Below, in pieces: positions 32,878 to 44,312 of a stretch of DNA of 64,000 nucleotides (positions are counted from its first letter, which is position 1; every line of letters starts with the position of its first letter). A program made the translations under genes and the position numbers. The stretch comes from Echinometra lucunter (Eukaryota; Echinodermata; Echinoidea; Camarodonta; Echinometridae). The stretch covers positions 31,589,805-31,653,804 of the forward strand of contig CM057155.1 in the NCBI GenBank assembly GCA_029962745.1, written 5' to 3'. A model generated the notes under the pieces. That model did not search any database and had not been told where the DNA came from. It saw only the letters and a program-made list of their open reading frames with translations.

Positions 32878-33818
32878 TTACTTTTTCAGGTACTTCCTAA
32901 GTTGAGATGGAATTCTGTTGAGGCATCTCACTGTCCTGTACCGACTAACTCTTTTTGCCTTTCCGGTAATAACCGAGTCCCTAGTCGTTGCCTTTTCGTC
33001 GTTGCCTTCATCATCGTTCTGTCTCGAGATCGAGTCCATACCACCGTGACCGTTGGTGGTGTCATTCAGTCTAGATGATTTCTTACTTGAGAACTGAAAT
33101 GGATGATGAGCTCTGAGGCGGAGTGAAAGACGCGAGATGAGACGACGTAAGGGCGTCATCCAATCGACTTTCGATGCCTTTGTGATAACGATGTCATCCT
33201 CGTAAAGGTCTACTTCTACGATGACCACGCTCTCGTCGACTTCGACAATGCTCTCCAATCTCCCCATTCCAGGCAGTTCTTCCCGATCGGAGCGAAGCTT
33301 TCTATTACTTTCCCGCTCCTTGAAGATCATCTCGGGATCTTTCCGTGGAGGTGGTGCAAGGTAGGACGTAGCCTCTCTAACCCGGCGTTTGAAGCGCGAG
33401 ATTTCAAGTCTGTCCTTGATAGTGGTGATGAGGCTTGAGAAACGCCTGGAGAATCAGACACACTTCGCTCAAAATTGTGTCCACAGCAGGAAGACAGACT
33501 GTTGGGAGTTTGTCCTCCGATGCTGAAATCTAAAAGAAAATGAAACGAGTTGGGTTTTGATTTCGAAAAGGTAATTTCTCTCCATTTATAAAAAAAGGTT
33601 TTATTAATTCACATTTTAAATTAAATGTCTAAAATCAACTAAACGCTTGTGTGCAGAATATGAGAAATATTTCAGAATGATGATCTTATTCTAAAATGAA
33701 ATTTTATTACTTGCTTTCAATATAATAACATTTATTAATATAGAATTAAAAAATAATATGTTTATTACGTAAAACGACATGGAAATTTACCCTCAGCGGG
33801 TTGAAACATCTTGTCCAT
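32878..33818 (-). pseudogene. Locus A of an unrecognised two-exon gene family (one frameshift)
   Basis: Exon 1 is 33818-33791 (MDKMFQPAE plus one base; donor GTAAAT). Exon 2 starts at 33529 after TTTTCTTTTAG and runs to the stop at 32878. Phase-1 joining gives EDFSIGGQ...SVSDSPGV, where one T is missing from a TTTT run relative to locus C. After the shift the frame is open for about 190 codons to ...RIPSQLRKYLKK. Repairing that base would give about 226 aa. Visible parts: an acidic segment (ESIVEVDE, YEDDIVITKA), a basic helix-like segment (PLRRLISRLSLRLRAHH) and a basic C-terminus. No signal peptide, membrane span or known domain is recognised. It could be a live gene with an assembly error, or a pseudogene. 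Confidence 0.7.
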
Positions 33819-34080
33819 ATTTTATCAAAAGTTCTTGATAATCTCAGAGAAATTACTGAATTCGAATTTCGGTCCGTCTATAATCAGAGCAAAATCAGAA
33901 TGAAGTATTTGTGTATTGTTTGACATAAGCGTAAAACTATGGCAATGATTGCGTCATCAGGAAGGGCTGGTAGATTTATTGTCTATGGCTGATAAGCGCG
34001 TCCATTTGTTACATCATAATCCCTGCAAAATAATGTTACATATTTTTTGTGACATCACAAATTATTGATGCGCGGAAGCA
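33819..34080 (-). promoter_or_regulatory. Shared upstream region of locus A
   Basis: Upstream of the locus A ATG on - is TTCATTCTGATTTTGCTCTG, shared nearly exactly with locus C at about 40765 and partly with locus B at 34574. Further up are TGACGCAATCAT (TGACGTAATCAT in C) and GTGATGTCA in both. The TGACG motifs resemble CRE/ATF sites; function is inferred. Confidence 0.5.
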
Positions 34081-34634
34081 TTATAAAGAAGAAGAAGAAA
34101 AAAAGATTTTGCGCATTTTTGCTGGAACTCTTGAGAATATTCCTGTCCAAATGATTATAATTTATTCCTTGAGAAATGACGATCACATTTTGTTCTTATC
34201 AAGATTCCTTTCTCTCCCCCCCCCCCCCACCCCCCTCTTCTCCCTTCGGAACATCTTGAAAATGGCTGCCCATCTTACGACAAAAAGTCTCCTTTACTTT
34301 AGAAAGGTTCACTTGAAATCAAATTGACTGAATATTGAAGGGGAAATCAGATATGCATAAGAGGACTCGGAATAAAAAGAAAGAAGCGGTATTACGTCGC
34401 AAATTGTTTTTACAGTCTTTTATTTTTTCTTTTTCTGCTCACAATATTGACAATGACAATGATGACGTTTAGAGGTGTGTTGACGTTTACATGGTTTAGG
34501 ATGGTCATACGCGTATGATCTCATTTAATTGTTGTAAATAACAATGAATAAAACACACACACAAACAAAAATCCTCATTCTGATTTCTTCCTGATTTTGT
34601 AGCTCTTGGGGAAAATCTGAATTCACGGTGAAAT

Positions 34635-34995
34635 ATTGACAAAATTATTCATTCCATTCAGGGTAAATATCACACTGCATCATTTACTATTTGAATGAAA
34701 GCACTGAGAATTTGATGGGTGATTTAAAATGCTACGCAAGGGAGTTGGAGTGGGTGTCTTATAAAGAGGAATATTGCATGCAACTGACAAAATAGAAAAT
34801 TGGTAGGCTCTGCTTCAATCGAGGACTGCCAGGGAGGTTGAGGGTGGAGAGCATAATTACTGAAGTCTACGAACACGAAGTGTAGTCGGGGAAGACCATG
34901 ACGATGATGAGGCTTGTTATCACAAAAGCATGAAAAGTCGATCGGATGAGGTCGATGCATCGTACTCACCTCTCGTCTTTCACTCTTCCTCAAAG
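34635..34995 (+). pseudogene. Locus B, decayed copy of the same gene family
   Basis: The exon-1 relic 34635-34662 aligns codon by codon with loci A and C, but the ATG has become ATT. It is followed by GTAAATATCACACTG, which is also the intron start at locus C. The exon-2 relic (about 34806-34995) keeps TTGAGGGTGGAGAGCATAAT, TTATCACAAAAGC and CTCGTCTTTCACTC, with in-frame stops and gaps. The first half of exon 2 is missing. Confidence 0.7.
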
Positions 34996-35044
34996 TTCTT
35001 CAAGAACAACAACAAACAAAAAATGCCTCAATTTGCTGAACCAA

Positions 35045-35295
35045 TTATAATCTAATAGTAAAATGGTTAAATGGTTAAATAGTTAAATGGTTGGTTATTT
35101 TACCTGACTGCTAAGAAAGCACGTGTATGCTTGTTAGTAAGCTACCATGGGACCGACGGCTTTAATTCCCCTCCAAGGACTTGGTAATGAAGATTAATAC
35201 CATACCAAAGGGCATTAGCGCATCAGCTTGGTTTCGAACAGGGGTACTCCCGGTTACGAGACCACTGCTCTACCACTGAGCCACAGCGCCTCCTC
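35045..35295 (-). mobile_element. tRNA-derived SINE with (TTTAACCA)n tail
   Basis: On - it begins GGCGCTGTGGCTCAGTGGTA (A-box-like), has CCCTGTTCGAAACC (B-box-like) about 50 bases on, then a body with GCCCTTTGGTATGG. It ends in tandem AACCATTTAACTATTT units, seen on + as AAATGGTTAAATGGTT. Confidence 0.75.
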
Positions 35296-35680
35296 AAATA
35301 TCTGAAATATAGTCATACAAATGTTTTTAAAGATATGTATCAAATCAAGTGTTTCACTCTGTTTTGTTTTGTTTTGCTTTTCTTGATTGTGTGTGGTTTT
35401 ATTCAAACCATTCCTACTGGATATATCACTCACAATAATTTTCCTTTATTGCCCCTCCAAAAATATACAACCTAAATTAATGTAATGATATAGCCTTGTT
35501 GCGTCACATCGGCGCGGCGTAAATCCGTTTCGAGGAGGAGGGGGGGGGGGTGAAATTTCCGAATTTTGCCGAAATTTCAATCGCGAACTCATACATGAGT
35601 ACACACACCCTCTTCCACCAGCACACACTTACTCTCTGGACCTTCTAATCCTATTTATGGTTTTGAATGAATCCTATGTA

Positions 35681-36884
35681 CAGCGCCCCCCCCCCAAAAA
35701 AAAATGTCCCTCTGATTGAGCGCTAAATTAATTCTAAAATATAATATTATTCCCAATTTGATCTTCATATCTTGAAAGCTCACTTAATTTTGTAACTCAT
35801 GAGAAAATTTCATTGGTCTCGCATCATTGGTTTTGAACAGAGAGTCTTTTATGTAACAGCAGTGCATTTCAGCCCATTCCAAGTTTGCAGTGCTACAATT
35901 TCTGCACTGTCGTTATGTCTTCAATCAACGGTAGTGCTTTTGCATTCTCTGCTCCCTTTTATTTTAAAGTTTTGTTTAACAGGGAACATTTTTTTCAGAT
36001 GTTTGGACTTTCATCATCAATGGTATCTAAGAGCTAAAGCACATTTGTTGAGACAATAAAGAAAAAGAAATCTGAACAAGTGTTTTGAGCTCTGCAAGTT
36101 CAGAACTTATGAAATTAACATAAAAATGCTACTACATAAAATAATCAAAAGAAGTTTTGTATTGGGATATTTAGGATTTATCAATAGGTTTTATGTAAGA
36201 GCTTTAGCAGAGTTAAGGAAGGAAACAAGAATTTAAAAAATGAACAAGTATCCAGCTTAATAAGAAATTTAAATTCAGAAATTAAAATAAGAATGAAATG
36301 AACAGATTTTTGTTCCTTTCATGCCTTTCTTTCATAGTTAATTTAGTTGGGTGGAAGATTTGGTCAGCTTTTAGTTAATTTGTCATATTGACTTTGACTG
36401 ATTTCAGTGTGGTTGGTCATCAGCTTACTGCCCGTCAAAGGGCTTTCCTTGTTTTAAAGTATGATCAAACGCACAGCCTCCTTGCCATTCAACGTGCATT
36501 TCAAAGGCGATACCCAGATCAGCCACCACCATGCACCAAGACGATCAGGAGGAACTACCTAAAGTATCAAGAGTTTGGTACCAGTGAGAATAGAAACAAA
36601 ACTTTAAAATAAAATGGAGCAGAGAATGCAAAAGCACTACAGTTGATTGAAGACATAAAGACAGTGCAGAAATTGTAGCACTGCAAACTTGGAATGGGCT
36701 GAAATGCACTGCTGTTACATAATAGACTCTCTGTTCAAAACCAATGTTGCGAGACCAATGAAATTTTCTCATAAGTTACAAGATTAAATGGGCTTCCAAG
36801 ATATGAAGATCAAATTGGGAATGATATTATATTATAGAATTAATTTAGCGCTCAATCAGAGGGAAATTTTTTTGGGGGACTCGA
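35681..36884. mobile_element. Long-TIR DNA transposon with transposase remnant, 1.2 kb
   Basis: Inverted arms of about 260 bp (about 35695-35960 and 36590-36870) are very similar. TCCCTCTGATTGAGCGCTAA at the left matches TTAGCGCTCAATCAGAGGGA at the right. TA lies on both sides (35679-35680, 36885-36886). The arms carry identical ORF segments on opposite strands (AVHFSPFQVCSATISALSLC), which are shadows. The centre keeps a transposase fragment. Confidence 0.75.
36412..36612 (+). pseudogene. Transposase N-terminal helix-turn-helix remnant
   Basis: The reading LTARQRAFLVLKYDQTHSLL, then AIQRAFQRRYPDQPP, CTKTIRRNYLKYQEFGTSEN, resembles the N-terminal HTH (DUF4817-like) of mariner/IS630-type transposases found in animals. 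The usual SGRPR-like linker and the DDE catalytic domain are absent; the frame runs into the right TIR. It is therefore a deletion derivative. Family assignment is from motif memory only. Confidence 0.6.
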
Positions 36885-37031
36885 TAAATTAGTCAAAGGT
36901 TAGAATCCTCGTGACGCTGACAATCTTTTTGTCGTAATGAAATTGATGACAATGGCGTTTATTCCGTTGACAAAATAGTTAAAGTATGATAGATATTCTT
37001 CAATCAGGTCGTTGATAGACGATCTTCGTTG

Positions 37032-38167
37032 CAGTGGCGTATCTAGGCATTGTGGCGCCCGGGGCAAACAGTGAAGTTGCGCCCCCCCCCCCCCCCCCCC
37101 GAGTGCCCAAACGTATCTACATTATGGTGCAAGCGAGGAAACGGGGTTAGTCCGTAAAAACGCAATTTCTTGCTCATTTTACCGAGGAATTGACCACTGA
37201 AACTGAACGGTAGAGAAGATCGAAATTAGATATAAGTAAACAGTTTTCTAATTTCTCAGTTTTAAAGTTGGGAGTAAGATTAAAGAAAACCCATAGTCGG
37301 GGCCTTTTTGATAGCAATGAAGAAGACAAAAAGTGAGATTTCTTTCTAATGTTTAACCTTTTCAAATGCTGTATTATACTGGGGGTGCAGTATTTAGCGA
37401 GAGGCAGATGAAACTTATGATTGCGAGCAAAGCAACGAAAACTGCACCATAATTTTTCAAATTCTGAACCCCCTTATGGGCTATTTTAAAAAAAATCCTG
37501 TGATATCCTGAACGGAAATTCATGCCAGGGAGCAAAGCGACAGAGAACTAGAAAAATTTGGTATTTTATGGCATTTTAAATCTTGAAAAACTCTATTTCT
37601 GATGCATTTACCCGGTACCTGCGGATGGGGGAGGGAGCGCAATCGCGCATATCCTTTAAAGATTATGATTCTTCTTCATCGTTTCTCCTTTAACTCTTTC
37701 TCGTGCGTATTTTGCGCTCTAAAAGTGCCTCCCTTATTGATGTTTCAAATGTTTATCCTTTGCAAATGCATTAGGCAACACTGGGGGAGCATATGTAGCA
37801 AGAAACAGATAAAATCTACATGACAGCGAGCAAAACAACGACAATAGCATCACTATCTTTAAAATGCCGAACCTCTTTTTAAAGGCTTGTTTTAGAACTA
37901 TTATAGGGGGTGCGAAATTATGAGAGGAAATGATCCTGCGATGGAGCAAAGCCACCGAGCTATAGAAAAATTTTGCACTTTAAACCCTCAAAAACTCTAT
38001 TTCTGATGCATTTACCATGCGAACCGAGGGGGCGCAAAATCCTTGAAAATAATTATTTTTCTTCATTTTCCTTTTTTTTCTTCTCTCTTTTGCGTTTTTT
38101 TTCCCGCCTCAAAGTGCCGCCCGGGGCACTTGTTCCCCCTTGCCCCCCCCCCCTAGATACGCCACTG
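37032..38167. mobile_element. hAT-like non-autonomous element, 1.14 kb
   Basis: Exact 8-bp duplications CTTCGTTG (37024-37031 and 38168-38175). Termini CAGTGGCGTATCTAGG and CCTAGATACGCCACTG are perfect inverted repeats. C tracts occur near both ends. Internal segments repeat (AAAACTCTATTTCTGATGCA near 37588 and 37989; GGAGCAAAGC near 37530 and 37942). No transposase. Confidence 0.9.
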
Positions 38168-38749
38168 CTTCGTTGTCACCCCCACTTCAGAGTCGCCTCA
38201 AAAGTGCCTACCCTAATTTGTCTTTCGTAATTTCTCCTCTGGGGTAGGGCTATAAGCTTTTTCATCAGACAAACGTCATTCTTTCATCAAAAGTGAATCA
38301 CGCAGGATCTCAGTCAAAAGGCTGAGAAGCGATGAATAGTAAGTAGATAGAGTAAATTAAATTAGGTCCATTAAAACCGTTGCCTCTCTTTAATGCGGTA
38401 GTGGACTGAAGGTCAGCCCCAATAGGTTAATTTTGTATTAATAATGCTTGAATAAAGCTAATTAAGAAAATTACCAGGATTAGAGACCTGTATAGGTTTC
38501 TGTTGTCTGTTTGTTGTTTATCTTGATGTGCGTTCATAATCTGGTTTTATATTTCGCTTGACAACTCTCGGTTACATCTATTCTCTAAATCGCTCCATTT
38601 TCTCCTCTCTCTCCCTCCTTTTCCTGCTCTCTCTTTCTCTATAAGTTTATTTTTTTCACTCATAGTTATCTCCCTTAGCTCTCTCCCTCTCCCTCTTTCA
38701 TTTTACTATTATTATTCTCTCTGTCTCTCTCACTGCCTCTATCATGTAC

Positions 38750-38776
38750 ATGTATCTATCTATCTATCTATGTATC

Positions 38777-38816
<40 letters not shown>

Positions 38817-38850
38817 GTATCTTATCTATCTATCTATCTATCTATCTATC

Positions 38851-38898
<48 letters not shown>

Positions 38899-38932
38899 GT
38901 ATCTTATCTATCTATCTATCTATCTATCTATC

Positions 38933-38968
<36 letters not shown>

Positions 38969-38973
38969 GTATC

Positions 38974-39016
<43 letters not shown>

Positions 39017-39076
39017 ATCTATCTATCTATCTATCTATTTATCTATCTTATCTATCTATCTATCTATCTATCTATC

Positions 39077-39139
<63 letters not shown>

Positions 39140-39150
39140 ATCCATCTATC

Positions 39151-39193
<43 letters not shown>
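38750..39193. repeat. (TATC)n microsatellite, about 440 bp
   Basis: Long TATC array interrupted at intervals by TTATC and TGTATC, giving Tyr/Leu/Ser/Ile-rich ORFs in all frames. Not coding. Confidence 0.97.
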
Positions 39194-39499
39194 TAAAAAT
39201 CTCTTTTCTCTCCAATCTTTCCTCCCTTATAGAATCCCCACCTTATCTGGCTGACTATAGGGTTTGTATGATTGGAAAAAAAAACAAAAAACAAACAAAC
39301 AAACAAAAAAAATCATGAAAACCGTTAGATCACAGCATTCCAAGGGAGATGTAATTATAATTACTGTAACCGAAATCATGGTAATCGTGTTTGATTTCGT
39401 CGGTATTTTCAGCATGATTATTGAGCCGTACACGAATGTTTAATGAACACTTTTTTGTGTGTGGATTGACGTTATTCTATTCTATTATCGACATCGTCT

Positions 39500-39595
39500 G
39501 ATCGTCATCAACAACATTATCATCATTATCCTCGTCGTCGTCTTCATCGTCATCATCATCTTCATCATCAGCATCATCATCATAATCATTATTGA
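39500..39595. repeat. (ATC)n degenerate triplet repeat
   Basis: ATC/TCG/CAT triplets over about 90 bp. Confidence 0.85.
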
Positions 39596-39961
39596 TTACC
39601 AACTCCAACAATATACATACAAAATTAATGACACAGAAATAATTACACAAAATTATTGACGATCATTGTCACAATGCACCACCTTCCAATCATCAGATCA
39701 TAGCAGTGTACTCAATTCGGTAATACAGAAGATGATATTGATATAACGAATTTTCGAAGCATGATGGCGCCAGACTGAACACGGAGACAGAGCCCTTGAT
39801 TACTTGGAGACTCGTTTCATGTATAGCATCACCCAGATAAGTGATTGGAGTTTCCCGCCACTTTTCGCCAATCAGTCAAACGTTTCTAAGTGTATGGGAC
39901 AAAATTATTTTCAAAGGTCTGCACATTTTTTATTTACTTACAAAGGTATAAAGATTGTTAA

Positions 39962-40182
39962 GGGCCGGTATTCAATTCCATACCTAAATCTGAGTTGTAA
40001 TCATCTTAGTCAGTTTTCGGCTTATGACGTCACAATTGTTATTGGTCTTTTGCTTTAAAGTCTGCTTACTAAAGTGAAATACTTAAATGTGATCTGAATA
40101 CGAGTTAAGGCATTCTCCTTAGCCAAATAAAATGTTAAGTAATTTACTTACTCATTCCGCGTATTGAATAGAATACCGGCCC
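39962..40182. mobile_element. MITE with GGGCCGGTATTC ends
   Basis: Left GGGCCGGTATTCAATTC and right GAATAGAATACCGGCCC are inverted copies with one mismatch, 221 bp apart. No clear target duplication. The ORF crossing it is not supported. Confidence 0.6.
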
Positions 40183-40599
40183 AGGTCTAAAATAATTTAC
40201 AGCAGGGTCTCTCGAGAGAAAACTGTAAGCAGTCAAGCATTTACTAAAACGGGACAAAGTAGGGGGGGAGGTAGAAAAATTCCTGATGAGTCAAATTATT
40301 TCCAAATGTGTCTACAGAAATTTTTACTGGGTTGTGACCATCCCTCTTTCCCTTCTTTTATCGATGATCTTGGCAATGAAAAACCATCTGGGCGACAGAG
40401 ACCATGGAAGACAGAAGAATAACAACTTCGTTAAATATTGCGCCTTCCGTGCATCATGAGTAGCGGTCTCAGTGTACTTATTGCAGGGGAATCAACGTAG
40501 GTGCAACGGGAGGAATTGAAAGGAAGTGGCTGCATTGCACCAAAAATTATTAATAGGATATTTATCATTTCACAATAATATTAGTAATTCGTGGATGCG

Positions 40600-40848
40600 C
40601 GCGTTTTCACTGAGACGTTTTCAACTTTGACTGCATTATATAGCTAGCTTTCCATGACGTAAAAGTTGGTGTAATATTGTGATGTCATGCATTGATGCGC
40701 GCTTCATCTAGATGTGACGTAATCATAGCCATGGTTTATCCGCGTACAAACAAGATCATTCTTCATTCTGATTTTGCTCTGGTTTTATAATACAGACGGA
40801 TCGAACTAGTTTCTCTCTTTTCTGAGATTATTTAAATTTTGGGAAAAT
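40600..40848 (+). promoter_or_regulatory. Shared upstream region of locus C
   Basis: Contains GTGATGTCATGC, TGTGACGTAATCATAGCCAT and TTCATTCTGATTTTGCTCTG in the same order as locus A upstream of its ATG. The collinearity shows that the duplicated unit included the promoter-proximal DNA. Confidence 0.5.
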
Positions 40849-41784
40849 ATGGAAAGGTTTATTCAATCTGTTGAGGGTAAATATCACACTTTATTATTTT
40901 ACTGTTTAAGAATCATTAAGCATTTGATAATAAATCAAGAACATGCATATAATCAGAAAAATTATTATCTTTAATACTTTAAATATCTCTTTACATTTCC
41001 AGAATAGTTGATAAATCGCCAGAAAGGTTTTTTCTTGTTTTCCAATAAAATATATTGCGTAATGCAGTAAGGTAAAATAAACTTCAAATAAAAGGTACCC
41101 AAAACAAAGAAAGGTTTGACGGTGCGAATCTATCGTTTTGAAACTTGTGAGCTATGATTTATCCTGCACATGAATAGGGGAAATAATTTATCAATTCTCG
41201 CTTGTTCCAAAAGATTTCAACATTGGAGAAGACGTAGTAAATCGTGAGTCCGAGTCTCCAGGCGTTTTCTCAAGCCTCATCACAGCTATCAAAGACAGAC
41301 TTGAAATCTCTCGCTTTAAACGGCGGGTGAAAGAGGCTAAGTCTTACCTCGCACCACTCTCAAGGAGAGATCCCGAAATGATCTTCAAGGAGCGGAAACT
41401 CTGCTCCTATCGGGAAGGACCGGGAGGGGTGGAGAGGTTGGAGAGCATTGTCGAAGTCGACGAGAGAGTAGTTGTAGTCGAAGAAGAACTTCACGAGGAT
41501 GAGATCGTTATCACAAAGGCCACAAAGCTCATCGTCCAGTTCGGTTCTCATGCAAAAAGTCGTCCGGACTGAACACCACCAGTTGGAAGCACATGGACTC
41601 GATCTCAAGACAGAACGATGGTGAAGGCGAAGATGAGAAGGTGACTGAGCAAGGAAAGAGTGGCCATGACTCGGTGATCATAGGAAAGGCACGAAGAGTC
41701 AGTCGATACAGGACCTTGAGATGTTTGAGCAGAGTTCCATCTCAACTCAAAAACTTGCTGAAATGTAATTCGAGCAATTTTTGA
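40849..41784 (+). pseudogene. Locus C of the same gene family (second half out of frame)
   Basis: Exon 1 is 40849-40876 (MERFIQSVE plus one base). The intron is 40877-41213 and the acceptor ends CCAAAAG. Exon 2 is open from 41214 through SPGVFSSLITAIKDRLEISR and DPEMIFKERK to a stop at 41572. Relative to locus A the PLRRLISRLSLRLR region is deleted and shifted. The C-terminal part (MDSISRQNDGEGEDEK ... VSRYRTLRCLSRVPSQLK) continues in another frame, 41593-41784. As read it would give a shortened protein of about 128 aa. It could be a truncated allele, a pseudogene, or carry assembly errors. Confidence 0.7.
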
Positions 41785-41945
41785 ACTGAATCAAACTTCC
41801 AGATATTCGTCTCCACAAAATATCTTTTCTTATATCAAAATAAAGACTATTATAATCTAATTCAGACTGTATTTGTGTTTATAATGTAAAGCTGGTTATT
41901 AGTTCCAATCACGAATTTAAATGATGTATAAAGTTGAAGCAAATC

Positions 41946-42060
41946 ATTAAAAAAAAATGTTGATCGTTATCAAACAGAAAAATAAATTTTGAAAAACGAG
42001 TGAAGGGAAGAGTGGGAAAAGAGCTATGGAAGGAAAATACAGCTATTACGGGAAAAGAAG

Positions 42061-42111
<51 letters not shown>

Positions 42112-42360
42112 AAAGTGAGGAAATAGAAGGTTAGATGAGACGGAAGGACGAGAGAGAGGGAAGGAGGGGGGGAATAGGATAGAGGGTAAAATAAGCGGAG
42201 ATTAATTGAGAGGGAGAGGTGCAGAGGGAGAGAGGGTGAAAAATAACGAGTGAAGGTAAATACAGTACTGATAGAGAGATAGTGAGGAAATCGAGATCTA
42301 AGATATTAAGAAAAGAAGAGAGATGGCTAGAAAGAAAGACAGTGACGATAAATGCAAATA
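41946..42360. repeat. Purine-rich tract with (GA)n
   Basis: A/G-rich DNA with a pure GA run of about 45 bp at 42062-42108. Downstream flank of locus C. Confidence 0.9.
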
Positions 42361-42364
42361 GTAA

Positions 42365-42640
42365 TCATAATTTCAAGACTTTGAGACTTCAAGACTTCAA
42401 AAAATTTATTCCATTTCCATTCATTTGCAAAATAAACAAATACAAATCAAATCCAATAGATTGTTGAACATTATACAATATAACATAATGGTTATAGCAA
42501 AATAGAGTAAAGATTGTAAAAATTTGTTTTAAAAAAGGCATATTTGGAAATGAGGGGGACCACTAAAAAGCGAAGCTTATATGATGTGGTTCCCCCTTAC
42601 AATTGAGAACAAATACTTATATGTAGTACATAATCAAGGC
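42365..42640 (-). mobile_element. Probable LINE 3' end (minus)
   Basis: On - it contains GGGGGAACCACATCATATAA, a hairpin-like counterpart TTAGTGGTCCCCC, then an A/T-rich part ending in a TTGAAGTCTTGAAGTCTC tandem tail. A 3' hairpin plus short tandem tail is typical of CR1/L2-like elements. No RT sequence. Confidence 0.5.
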
Positions 42641-42659
42641 AAAAAAAAAGCAAAATATG

Positions 42660-42908
42660 TAAAATAATGATAATAATAATAACCCTTATTTACCCAGGGT
42701 AGCCACTTCAGCTTTATCAGCTGATCTTCCAGCGGGCCCTGCATAACATAATGTGTTATTATTACCGTTCCCCATTCTTAAATGCCGAGCGCCTGGCTAG
42801 AAGGCAGAACGTCCCATTTTTGTAAGTCTTTGGTATGACTCGGCTGGGGATCGAACCCACGACCTCCCGTTCATGAGGCCGACGCTCTATCAATTGAGCC
42901 AACGTGAT
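42660..42908 (-). mobile_element. tRNA-derived SINE with ATT tail (minus)
   Basis: On - it starts CGTTGGCTCAATTGATAGAG (A box), has GTGGGTTCGATCCCCAG (B box), and ends GCTACCCTGGGTAAATAAGG followed by TTATTATTATTATCATT. The 3' end is the same as at 63180 and 20990, though the tRNA heads differ. Confidence 0.8.
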
Positions 42909-42909
42909 A

Positions 42910-44170
42910 CATGAATACTCGTAACGAAGTTAGCGATTCTTCATCACCGTTATCACTTTTTCCCCTTTTTGAATGTGTTTTCTTACATTAATTATTACAA
43001 AACAACCTCATTTCATTATTCTATCTTACTGAAGAATAGAAGTTGACTTCCTTAACACTATACATTGTATTTTATGATAATTATGTTATTGGCTTATTCC
43101 TCTCGTGTTGATGTTATATGGTGTTACATGGGAGACATTTATATTCAGGAAATGTTATTTGTAGTTCCCTAAAGAATTGATATGCATTGAATTTTCTGAA
43201 ACCAGTTTACGATGAACTCATATTGGTATTAGGACAAATCACGAAGGTTATAGTACACTAATGATGCGTGCTAATTCTTGCCAACCAGGATATAGGGAGC
43301 AATTGAAATTCATGGCTAGTAAATAAAATGTAATATTACTCCGCCGCCACATTGCAGAATATATATTTCCTAAGTTAAGACTCTGAAATCATAAGGGTAG
43401 AAAAATAACCCTTGATTATTCGGGGTGTTTCCTTTCGGCGGTTTATCAACGAACAATTTTGTATAGAATAAGAATGATAATTGCCCTGAAGCTACCTATG
43501 TCTTATAAGACTGAACATTATAGTTTTAAACTTTGAACAAGGTTTTCTCATTTTATAGATGCCTTTTGCTCATGTTTTGTTTGTTGTTTGTTTGTTTATA
43601 TTTTCGTAAACCATATATAAAAAACAATGACACATATAACAAAATCAATGACAAAATCAATGACATACAATAATAGAATGATTAAACGGATGGATAGCCC
43701 ATTTCAGAGCCATTAACCTAATGTCTCTGTTCAGTCCATGGGGTCTAATGATAATATACATAAATAATAATACTGGAGCTAAATTAGAATACACTAAATT
43801 ACACTAAAGTAAATCAAGCCAAACTAAAAATAAACATTAAAAATCTATTCTGATATCCCCCCCCCCGCCACCCGGCCTTTCACTAACCTAACAAATGCAA
43901 CCCACCCTTTCCACCCACCCACCCACCCACCCACCCATCTCACCAATAACCTACTGAAGGATATGGTATTTGGTTCATTAATTATGTTTTCAGTAGGAGC
44001 CAATTGAGAAGTAGGATTCAAATATCAAATAAGTTGGACATTGTACAAATTATGGAAAAATAATATTCAATAGGAATTTATTCAATACACACAACAGTAA
44101 TGATGTGTCATACTGATTTTTATTTTTAAAAAGTTATATGCCTGTAAATTATGGCTGATACGTACATAAT
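42910..44170. other. Stretch without recognised genes
   Basis: AT-rich DNA with a CCCACC tandem run at about 43910-43937. No coding evidence. Confidence 0.4.
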
Positions 44171-44177
44171 TCTTTAT

Positions 44178-44312
44178 ATATATATATATATATATAAAGA
44201 ATTATATATATATATATATATATCAGATATCAAATATATTGTCCATTAAATTAATTAAATTAAGTTTCAAATGTATAATTTAGATGAATATATATATATA
44301 TATATATATTGT
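44178..44312. repeat. (TA)n blocks with a local inverted repeat
   Basis: Three TA runs. ATTCTTTATATATATA and TATATATAAAGAATTA around 44169-44206 form a hairpin. Confidence 0.85.

Noticed and set aside
34724..34993. 89-codon ORF on the minus strand
   Set aside because: Antisense shadow of the decayed locus B, which aligns on +.
35799..36772. Matching ORFs on opposite strands (SPFQVCSATISALS)
   Set aside because: Both arise from the two inverted arms of one transposon, not from a gene pair.
38744..39318. ORFs of 150-182 codons rich in Tyr, Leu, Ser and Ile
   Set aside because: Tetranucleotide TATC repeat is open in several frames.
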